Virus record (IMG/VR): IMGVR_UViG_3300048023_000602
Span: 1 to 38,010 of that record
Strand: one strand, 5' to 3'
Origin: a virus
Length of the DNA stretch: 38,010 bases
Below the pieces are notes generated by a model. The model was not told the origin of the DNA. It searched no databases and saw only the letters and a list, made by a program, of their open reading frames with translations. This document shows positions 1 through 12,000 of the stretch, piece by piece. Position 1 is the first letter of the stretch, and every line of letters starts with the position of its first letter. The translations under genes were made by a program, and so were the position numbers.

Positions 1-3000
1 GAACAGTTGCAAATACTTCTCTTGGATCAAAAGATTTACACTTCGGTAATATCCCAGGTAAGAATGGAACTACTGCAGCATTTGTCTCTAACTATCAAGG
101 TCAGTATTATATTGACAACCTAAGACTCAGAAATAGATCTGTTACTCCAACTGTTCCAACTGATGTGGTAACTATTCCACCAACATCATCTTTTGCGCTT
201 GCATTCGATTGGGCGGATGATGCTTGGTTTACAACCAATATGAATCAATATGATTATATCGATTATGTTGGATTTGGTCTTAAAGTTGATAAAAACGCCG
301 ATGCAGCTAGACTTGGAGATCAAAATCTACAAACTAATACTGGTATTTCTTTAGTAAGAACTGCAGTAACTCCAGTAACTGGTGCTACATTAGTACTCAG
401 TACAGGTGAATTTGTATTAGCAGGGGCTGGATTCCAGTCTTTGGACTTCGATTCTGCTGTTACAACAATGACTCAAGATACTGAGACATTGACTTATACC
501 CAAGATGTTTGGAGTTCTAGAACTGCTACTATCCCTTCTCCTGGTTCTCAGAAGTTGAAAGTAGAAGCAGTTGTGAAGGATAGGTATTACTTTAAAGTCA
601 CACCTACACTTAAGATTGATAATATCCAAGAACTTACTATCAATCAATCCTTCAGGTTCACTGCAAGCACTAAACTCGTTTTAAATGATGCTGCAGGAGC
701 ATTTGTTAATAGTGGGTACATTGTAAAAGTTGACAGTGTTAATAATAAAGTTTATTTGGCAGTCAATAATAACTCCTGGAGTGACGACTTAAATACTGGT
801 AATCTTGTTACCGAGCAATTTGATGAGCAAAGTTCATTTGGAATTGTTGGTCCTATCCCAAATGATATTAATGAAATTAATGCCTTCAACTTTATTCAAG
901 TCAATAATACAACTCCAGGAACATTTGTAGTTGACTTAGCAAACTACGATTCTCCTACAGGAGGATCTAATAATCTTGACGAATTTGCCAAATTTAAACC
1001 ATACACTGATGATGATTATAATGTCAGAATTGATGAAGTTTCTGGTTCTTCGCCATTCGTTGTTGGTTCTGTAGTTACTATTGATTCTGGAGATATTAGT
1101 TTCAATGCTGCATACAGTGAAGCAACTATTACAAATCTAACGGGTGTTTTAAAGATTACATTAATTGCAAATCTCACAAAGAGATTGCAGGTAACCGCAG
1201 TATCAAATAGTGACGAAGTGTATGTAATCACTCAAACTGCACATTATCTGTCTTCGGGAGAAATGCTTTATGTTGATGGTAATCCATCAGAAACTGTTAA
1301 TTCAGTTGTTTATGATGAATATGATGGTTCTTTTGCAGTTGATACTGTCGTAAGTCCTTTAGAATTCACTTATAAACTTCCAAGTGTTGCTGTAACTAGT
1401 CCTGCTACAAGTGCTGGAAGTGTTAATATATTCATCAAATCTCCTGTCCTTAAGATGTATTATGGACACCAGTACGTGTTCAATTTGGGGCACTCCACTA
1501 TGGTTGGTGGAAATCTGTCATTCTCCAAGGACAATCTTTATAAATTGGAGTATTCCTTCAACTCTATCGAACGTGTTGGAACTCCTGGTGTAACTGGAGA
1601 AGGGCAACCAATTCCTACAGTAAAACTTAAAGTTGATAAAAATATTGTTACCAATATCTCTTATTACTTTGATCCTTCTAGACCTGATGATGATACAAGT
1701 CCTGTAATTAAGAATAGTTATCTGGACGTTGTTGATTCTCCATATAAAGGAACATTCTTGGTTTCTGGTGTATCTGGTGGAACAATCACTAGAGGAGCAG
1801 ATGTTATCAAGTTCCCATTAATTAATGAACCAGAAGGTAATGCAGAAGTTTCTACATCTTCTTATAGCACAAGTTCTAAGAAAGCAGTTGGTTCAATTTC
1901 AAACATTCGTATTGTAAATGCTGGTGGATTCTATCAAAAACTTCCTGTTGTCTCTGGAATTCAGAGTACTAGAAATATTGAAAGAGTTCAAATTAACGAA
2001 CCAGGAACTGAATATGCTGTAGGCACATATAACACTATTCCTATCGCAGGTGATGGTGAAGGTGGTTTGGTCCAAATTACAGTTGCTAATGGACAAGACG
2101 CTGAAGGAGTTACTATCCCTGGACAAATTCAAGAAGTTGTAGTGACATCTGCAGGTAAGGGTTATACCACTGCATCTATCGATGTTGAGGCAATTGATGG
2201 AATTCTTGGTGCAGGATTAACTGGATCGGGTGCTGAATTGGTAGTAGTCATTCCTCCATTTGGAACTGGTGCATCTATCTTCACTATTGGTACTAATGTT
2301 GGTAAAATCAAGAAACTTAAGAATAATAACTTTGGTTATGATTATCCTCATGACTATACCCTTCGTCCTGAAATCACCTTCCCACTGAATGCACAACTCA
2401 CATCTACAAGTATTCTTGATAGTATTACAGTAACAGACCCTGGTTCTGGATATTCCCAAGCACCTGCCGTTGTTGTAACTGGTGGTGGCGGTTCTGGTGC
2501 TATTGCAGAAGCGAGTATTAAAAATGGACGCTTAGACCAAATTATTGTTAAAGATCCTGGTTCTGGATATTCTTCTACTCCAGTAGTTTCATTGAGGTCT
2601 TCTTTTAACTATGTTATAAACCTAGATCTTGGGTTACTGCAGTTTGCTTTCCCACATGGTATTCCAAATGGTTCTCAGGTAAGTCTGAATGTAGTTGATA
2701 CTGGTGATGGTGCTGATTTCCCTCTTGCCGCTGGTGCTTTAGGTCGTCTTAATGCTAGCACAACATATTTTGCAATTACAGGAGCAGCAAATTCACTAGA
2801 AGATGATCAGATGAAGTTAGCAATTACTTCTACAAACGCTGAACTGGGTGATTCTATTACTTTCTCTAATGCAGGAACAGGTCGTCAACAAGTACAAACA
2901 GAATCTTTTGGTGGGTCTGCAACTGGAAATGTTGTTACATCTACATTCCTTGCTGGTGAACTTGTCTATCAAGGTGATACTCTTGCAACTGCTATTGCAA

Positions 3001-6000
3001 CTGGATATGTTTCAACAAACTCTGGTTGGCAGGTTGGACCAAGACTTCTTAAGATTGTAGATTACACAGGCGAGTTTGTCGAAGGACAATCCATTACGGG
3101 TACAATTTCTAAATCTTCTGGTATTATCAGTGATCTTAAGGTTGCTAAAGGTGTTCTTGATATTGGTTCTATCACTAAGACTACTGGACAATTTATTGAT
3201 GATGTCGGCAAACCTTCTGAAATTATTCAAAAAATCCAAGACTCTTATTATTATCAAGATTTCTCTTATGCTGTTAAGTCTGCAGTTTCTATTAGTGAAT
3301 GGAAAGATATTCTTCTTAAGAATGTTCACCCCGCTTCGTTCAAGGTATTTGGCGAACTTAACATCAATGAATATGGATCTATTCCAAATAAAGAGACTGA
3401 TTTTGAATTAGTAAAATCTGTTGAACTTGCAAGAGAAGCGATTGTACCAAACATTCAAAACTTTGCTTTGGTTGAACCAGTATATTCTGAGTTTAATAAT
3501 ACAGAAGTTTTGTTCCGTCAAAAAAGATTGACTTCTTCCGAGAACATCTTAACCTCTGTTGTTCAAAGACTTGACGACATTTCTAGTTTGTTTGATGGTG
3601 TTAAAATTTCTTTCCCATTGACAGTCAATGGTCAAAATGTTGTTGCTAACGCATCTCAATTGATGATTGTTTTGAATGGTGTTGTTCAAACACCAAATAC
3701 TTCTTTTGAAATTCAGAATGATTCTATTGTCTTCAGTGAGCCACCTTCTCCTCCTGCAAGTGTCAAATATGTCAATGTTACTGTCGATCAAATTGATATC
3801 TTTGAACTTACTTTTACCAATATTAGTGGCATCTTCCCCAACATTGGTAATGATTTAGTCGGCACTGCATCTAATGCTAGATTGACTGTAACTAAAGTTG
3901 TTGGTAACAATATATTTGGATTTATAGTTGAGGGCACTTTCATTCCTGGAGAACTCTGTACAGTTGGTGCAACTGGATTTGCATCTAATGTGGAGACTAT
4001 TACAGCAATTGATAATCTTGGATTGTTTACTTTTGGTGAGACAGTTACTAACTTAACTGGTGATACTGCAAGGGTGGAGCAAATTAATCTTGAGACTGGT
4101 CAAGAGAGTGCTATTGCTGAACTTAGGTATACTATTGGTGCTGCAACTGCTTCCTTTGAAGTTGTTGATAGAACTTCTTATGTTGATGCTCCTGTCGCAT
4201 CTGGAGTCTTTGTAGTAAATGAATTCTATCAAATCGGTTCTGAAATTATCAAAGTTCTTAGTATCACAAATAATTCAGATTCTACTACTCTTGGAGTATT
4301 AAGAGGTCAGCAAGGTACTCAAGCATCTGCTAAGACGCAGGAGACTCCTATTTACGGTACTCAAATCGAAGTTACTGGTGACCTTACTCTTAGTAAAACT
4401 GCTGGTACTTATCAATCTACACCAGGTCTGTTTGATATTCAACTCAATGATGTTGTCATCGGTGCATCATCTGGTGTAGTTGCTCGCGTTACCGCAACAA
4501 GTATCTTCCAAGATCCTATAACTTTAGAATTTATTTCTCAGATTAATATTTCCGAAGGGTCTTCTTTCTTTGGTCTGCTATTCAATAGAATTGCGTCAAA
4601 TACATATCCAAATATTGTTCTTGATGATATTTCTCAATCTCAAGTCAACATTGTAGAATTTACTGATAACACTACGGCATTTGATATTTCATTCCCTGCC
4701 AACGAACCAATTAATAATTTCACAATTCCTTATGACAATGCAGTTGGGACACTACAAAATGATGAGTATATCAGAAACTACAAGATTGAATATGGTAATA
4801 GTAATGGTGACTTCACTGCCAGTGAAGGACTTAAAATTAGAAAACTCACCTTTAAAGATCGTGTAGGAACTGGATTCTTTGCTGCTGGTCAAGTAATCAG
4901 AACGCAAGATACTAAGGGAGAGGTTATTGGTTATAGTCAAGCAAGTAAAGTAGTTTACATCGGTAAAATTGGCAGAACTTTATCAACGGGTGCTGATTAT
5001 CATGAGGCAACATTTAATGCTGGCGCTCAACTGAACACCTACCATAAGAAGTTTAGCACTGCTTCTCTGGCATTATCTCAGGGTACATCTACTCACACAT
5101 TTGTTAGTGGTGTTGCTAATTCAATCACAGTTACTGGTGGTGGTATTGGTCCATTTACTGCTGCATCAGGAACTAGTTACGATCCATTAACTGGTTTGAT
5201 GATTATTGAGATTGGAACTCATTCTCTTACCACAAGTAATAGTGTTACTATTGCAGATGAAGGGGTTGTCTTTACTTGTGCTCAAGATAATAATACCTCT
5301 AATAAATCATATCCTCGTTCTACCGATCCTGCATCTGCTCAAGCACTTAGTATCACTGCAGTAACTTCGACAACGATTACTGTTAATGTTGGTGCTGTTC
5401 CTATTGATGAGTACCTGACAATTCCTACTTCTACTGAATTTGGTTTTGGTACTAATGCCTTAACAATTGAATGTTATATCAAACCTCTCAATATTGCTGG
5501 AAATAAAACTATTTTTGATATGAGAACGACAGGAACTGAAGTTTCTCCGTATCTGTATCTGGATGGTGCAAATCTCAAGTATTATGTTAATGGTTCAAAT
5601 GTAATTACTGGTACAGCAAATCTTGTTGCTGATACTTGGTATCATGTTGCTATCTCTAGAAGTGGTAGCACCACTAAGATGTTTATTGATGGTGTACAAG
5701 ACGGTAGTGATTATAGTGATGGTAGCAATTATGGTTCTACAAAACCACTAAGAATTGGTGCAGCATTTGATGCAAGTAATGTATATACTGGTTATATCGA
5801 TGAATTGAGAGTTTCTGACACTGCTCGTTATACGACAGCGTTTACACCACTCAATGGAATTTTCCAAGGTGATAGTAATACTAAATTGCTTATGCATTTT
5901 GATGGCACATATGGTCAGACATACACCGAAGATTGGTCTGGTGGTGAGTCATTTACAAATCTGGAAGACTTTAATAATGATGCAATTCTTGCAACTTCTA

Positions 6001-9000
6001 GAGTAACTGGAGCACCTGCTGGATTCGCTGGAAAGACTCACAGATATATTGATGCTGCTAATTTAATTATTGCCAACAAAGATTTTGTTGCTAAAGAAAC
6101 TGTCTATCTGTTGACTCAACAATATCCTTCTCTGGTCATTCCTGGTGGTAATATAAACTGTGAAGATGATATCCGTGACATTCTTGATGCCATTATTGAG
6201 GATATGCGTAATGGTTCTAATAACCATATGTGGGATGCATCGGCCCTTTATGTTAACAGAAATTTAAATCCTGTAACTCTTAATCATGTTGAGACAGAAA
6301 TTACTGAAACTATCTGGGCATACAATAAAGTCAACGATATTCTTCAGTACATCATCAATAATGTTCTCTGGACAGTTTCTGGTAACCATGGATTGACTCA
6401 GAAGACTGATACTACAATCACTGACTCTAGTACATCTTCCTTGACACAGATTAGTCCCACTAGTGCTACTTACGATCATACTACTGGCAATTTTGTTCTT
6501 ACAATTGGTTCACATTCGCTAACCACTGCTAGTCGTATTGCTCTTGCTGGTGACTCAATAGCATTTACTTGTGCTAGTGATGGTAATCAGAGGGTACTTA
6601 CTTATCCAGATCCTGATTCGGCATCTTACAATTCAGTTCTTCCTGTTACTGCTGTTGATGCAACTACAATCACTGTTAATGTAGGTATTCCGCCAACAAA
6701 TAGCACTGGTTATTCTGCACATACATTTAATGGTGATGGAAGTACTTTAACAAATGCCATAACAGTTCTTGACTATACAACTGGTGATTGTGCAGATGTC
6801 TATAGTACTATTGGTAATCTAATTGATATTCTTACTGATACTCTCAGTGAAGCAGAAACTCCAACGAATACTGCAACTGGAGACCACTTAGCAACTGTAA
6901 CTAAAGTTACTCCTGCATATGAGTTTATCGGTGGCACTGTTGATGCTTACTTAGAAGTTCCTCTTGATGCAGATTATCATGATGGTACTTTAGATACTAT
7001 CTACACGAATCAAATTGATCTTGATTCTAGATATCGCTTCTATGATGCTGCTAATTTGCTTAGAGCAAACTCCCCTGTAATTGTTGACAAAGCAGCAGCA
7101 GATATGATTGCTAGATATCCTGATTTAAATTTGGATATGCCTAGAAATGCTGATGGATCTGGTGCTGGTACTTTAAGATGTAAAACTGACCTTTCTTTGA
7201 TTCTTGATGGAATTATCGATGATATTAGAGATGGCGGTAATAGGAATACTGTTCAGGCAGGTAATTTCTACTTAGGTATAAATGGTGAGTTGCTGCATAT
7301 TCGTTTGCAGGTATTCCAATCTGTTTATGCTCATGAGAGACTTGCATATTATGCCAAGCAAGCCATTACTGGAGATTTAGATTATACAAATACTGATAGT
7401 ATTATTACTGGTGATTGGGGTATTACAAATGATGCAGGTGGTTGTCAAAATGTAAAGGATGCTATTGATACTTTAACTGCGACTCTTAATGATATTATCG
7501 CCCCAACAAATGCAGATTTTGAGATTGGTGCTGATAGACTATATTTTAACCGCCAATATATTGCCGAAGAAATTACAGGTCTCACTACAGCAGAATTTAC
7601 ATATACACTTGATGGTATTAATTACCTTGCGTTTAGTTATCCTGGTAGTAATGGTGAAGAGACATGTCAGAGAGATCTTAAACTCATCCTCCTTGGAATG
7701 ATTTCTGATTTACAAACTGGTGGAACTAATTCTACTATTGCTGCAATTAAGACATATCTTAATTCTGACAATACTCTCAATCACATCGAGAGTGAATTAT
7801 TAGCAACAGTTTACTCGATTGAACAACTTGCAGTTGTTGGTGAATATGCCCTTCGTAATTATCTTTATGAGCAGGGTGCTAATGCATCTGCACCCAACTA
7901 TAATGCACTCTATACTGATGAAACTGGTTATAGAGATAGTGAAAGTGTAAACAACATTGATTTGGTAGTATTCAGACTTCGTGATCTGGTAAACATTGCT
8001 ATAGGTATCCTTGCTCCTTCTGGAGATGCTGGGCGTTCTGCTGCTAAGAATATTCTCTATAATAGAAATTACTATGTAAACGAAATTTCACAAACTGTAA
8101 ATAATCAGTTTGGTTCTGGTACTTGGACTTATGATGATTTCTTGAATGATATGGTTGATAATGTCGTTCATGACATCATTACTACAGATACATCATCAAC
8201 ATCTAATGCTTATGATGTATTCCTTGAAAATATTGGAGGCAGTGCAGAATTTGCAGTTGCTGAGGTAGTTACTTCCAGTGGTGGTGGAACTGCAACAATT
8301 CTTGAGTATTCCAAAGAAGATACCTTTATGGTTGTAGGTCCATTTACAGGAACTGCATGGGTTCCTGGAGATACCTTAACTGGTGCGAATGGTGGCACTG
8401 CTACTATTGCATCTGGTCTTGGAGGTTCTATTCAGTTTAATGGTACTAATTACACTAGAGTTGCAAGTAGTCCTGATTTCCAGTTTGGAACTAATGCTAT
8501 CACCATTGAAGCATGGGTCTACAGAACTTCAACAGGTGCATTCCAAGTAACTGGTGCTGTACAAGACAACCTTAACCTGTTTATTAATAATAATGGCATT
8601 GGTTTCTATGGCGGTTCTGGAGCTAGTTTCTTTAGTCGCTCATTTACTTTTGCTCAAAACACTTGGTATCATGTTGCTATTGTTAGAGATGATATTTCTA
8701 TCGGTAGTGCTAGAGCATATGTAGATGGTGTTCAGGTTGGTCAGACTGCCTCATGGGGTACTGACTACAGTAGTGCTATTGACCCTCTTGTTGGTCGCAA
8801 TAGTCTCACTGGACTAACTTATGCTAATGGATATATTTCAAACCTCAGAATTGTTGAAAGTGCTCTGTATACTGCAAACTTTACTCCACCTGTATCTCCA
8901 CTGACTTCTATATCCAATACTGTATTATTAACATGTCAGGGTTCTACAAGCGACAATAGTCCTAGTGGTCATTCTATCACTGAATTTAACTCTCCAGTAT

Positions 9001-12000
9001 CTACTACTGTTACTCCATTTGCTAATGCTGGTGGAATCAGTAACGTATTCACTTGGTTTAATACTCCAACTAATGTTAAGTCTCTTGGTCAAGCAAGAAC
9101 TATCACCTCAAATATTACTGGGCAGATTGCTGGTATTAACTTGCTTACTAATCCAGAAAATATAGCATTAGGTCTTAATACTGCTCAGGCTGCTGGAGTG
9201 AACGCTGATGCAACTGCTTCTCCTGATAGTACATTGACTGCTGATAAAGTTTATGCTACTTCTTCCTCTGGCGAGCATTACAGATATAAGAATTATAGTC
9301 TCACTTCTTATCAAACGTTTGATTCGAGTGGAGTTAAGTTTGATAATGGAACTGAAACATTGGATACTGGTTCTCCTACAGGAGATACTACTCAGCAATA
9401 TACGACTTCGATCTTCCTGAAATCAGGTGAATTCTCCAGAGTACGTTGGGAATTAGGTCTTGATGCAGGCGCTGCGACAAGAAAACTGGCATTCTTTGAT
9501 GTCAATCTTTCTGACGGTACATTCTCAGCATCTCCGTTTACTCCTCAGGGTGGTATTACGGTAAATGACCACGGTATCATTCCATATGGCAATGGATGGT
9601 ATAGAGTTTTCATTACAGGAACATTCTCTTTCGGTGTTTCTGAACTTCGCTCAACTCTGTATGTGAGAAATTCAAGTGGTGTTGCTAGTTATACTGGTGA
9701 TGATGTATCTGGCGTTTATGCTTGGGGTCTGAAACTCAATAAGGGTACTTTAGATCCATATGCAGCAGTATCTGGTGAAGTATTCTATTCTGATACTGAG
9801 TTCAACGTTAAGACATTTACTCTTGATTTGCTTAATGAATTCATGTCGAATTCTCTCAATAATACATTATTATCTCCTTCGGGCACTGCAGGATTCTTTA
9901 GTTTCTATGATGCTACTGCAGCAGCAGAATATTCCTTGAATTCCTTCTCGGCATTAGTTAGAAATGGGTTGAATATTATTGATAGACAACTTGTTGATGA
10001 TACAAGTTACACTCAATTACAGACAGTTAATGGTATCACGGTTCCAAGTAGTACCTATGGAACTAGAAATGTTCCTGTCGGTATTAGTGGTGGGATTCAG
10101 GGTTCTGATTATTTGTACGGAACACAAAGTGATGTATATGGTGAAGTTGAATCTGTCACACTCAATGAAGGTTTTGTCGTCAAAGTATACAAACGATTTA
10201 GAATTGATGGTGACATCACAGATGGACCATTCACAATGAATGAATCTGTTCAAAAGCAAGGTGCTTCTGGAATAACGGGTACTGTTTATGGATTCTTTGA
10301 GGATGAAAACTTCAAATATATTGATATTGAAGTCACTGCAGGAGTTTGGGCAATCACCGATACTATTGTCGGCGCAACTAACTCCACAACTGCTCAAATC
10401 AGTGCTATTGAAGATAGGATTCACATTATCGACCTTAAGGGTGAATTCAATAATGATATCCCATTCAAAGCATTTACTAGTGGAGCAGTTGCTACGCCAA
10501 CATCATTCATCAAGACTGAAGCAGCAGTAACTAGTAATGCTGGTGGTAGACTTATTGTAGATACAGAATCTTTGATTGGAACTTTTGAAAGTACCTCGGT
10601 TGTTTATCCAAGTACATCTAGACAATACCTGGATGTGTCTAAATTTGCTGGTCTTGATATTGGTGTTGGTGATAGAATTGCGTCTACTGGATATGTAAGA
10701 CTTGGAATTTCCATCTTGAGCAGTCTTAATGCTTTCACAGTTGGAAATAGACTCTATCGCGTTATTGCGGGTCAGCAAGATTCTTCAACATATGGAATCA
10801 TCACAAAAGTTGACTTGGATAACAACTTTGTATATGTCAGTGAGTATCTTGGTAATTTTGCAAATGGCGACCAAGTTGGTGATTATGGAATTGCATCTAA
10901 CTTGCCCGTTGGTTATGCTCAAGTTGTTACTAGAGTCGTTGATACAGGATCTGCATCTGCAAGGATTCAAGATATCCGTACTGTTGGTATCACTAAGAGA
11001 TTATATCTTACTGATATTGCAGGAGCATTTGAGGATGCTGACGCAATTAAAGGTCCTGATTCATATGAATCTGCAATTCTTAGTATTGTTGATCTTAAGG
11101 CAAGAGTCAAACGTTCCTTTAAGGGATTTGATGGCACACAGACTAATTTCAAACTTTCCACGGATAATGGCACACAATATTTGCCCGATCCTGAAGGTCA
11201 CATGCTTATCTTTATCAATGGAGTCTTGCAACCTCCTGGTGCTACAAATGCATTTACAGCATTCTCTGATGAAATTCAATTCACAGAAGCTCCTGAATTT
11301 GGATCCTCTTTCACTGGATTCTATGTTGGTAAGTTGAGACAACTTGACGATATTTCGTTTGAGTTTGACTCTTTACGTCAATCCTTCAACCTGAAGCGTA
11401 ATGATGTATTCTATTCATTGACTCTAACAGAAGGTGTACAATCCAGCGTTATCAGACCTGAGAATAATATCATTGTTTCACTCAATGGTGTTGTTCAGGA
11501 ACCTGGAATTGGATTTGAGATTGTTGGTTCTAGAATCATCTTCTCTGAAATTCCTCGCGTAGGTTCTTCTTTCGTTGCGTTCTCTTATGTTGGTTCTGAA
11601 GCAGACGTTGACGCAGCAGAAGTTATCCCACCAGTTGAACCAGGTGATTTGATTCAAATTCAGGGTGAAACAGATGACCGTGAGGTTGCTGTTATTGAAT
11701 CTTCCAACTCTTTGATTACTTTCGATTATTTGGGTTCTGTCTTCGGTCAGGGCGCTCAAGGAACTGCAAATCTTACAACTGGTACAATCGATACTGTTTC
11801 AGTAACAGCAGGTGGTTCTGGGTACACTTCGCGCCCATCTGTAAGACTGGATTCTATCTCTGGTTTTGATGGTCAAGTCCGAGCTCTCGTAGGAGTTGCT
11901 GGTGTTGAAGTCACATCTGCTGGTTCTGGGTATAAAAATCCAGAAGTTATTGTAGAGAGTATAGTTCCTGATGACTGGACTCCACCGAATCTTTCTGATT

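Noticed and set aside
165-167. GTG as the start codon of the giant gene
   Set aside because: The reading frame stays open with similar coding character back to nt 3, so the gene starts outside the window.
10729-11337. 202-residue open frame on the plus strand in another frame
   Set aside because: It overlaps the giant gene and is Leu-rich, low-complexity sequence as expected from a frame shift of Thr/Gly/Ser-rich coding DNA.
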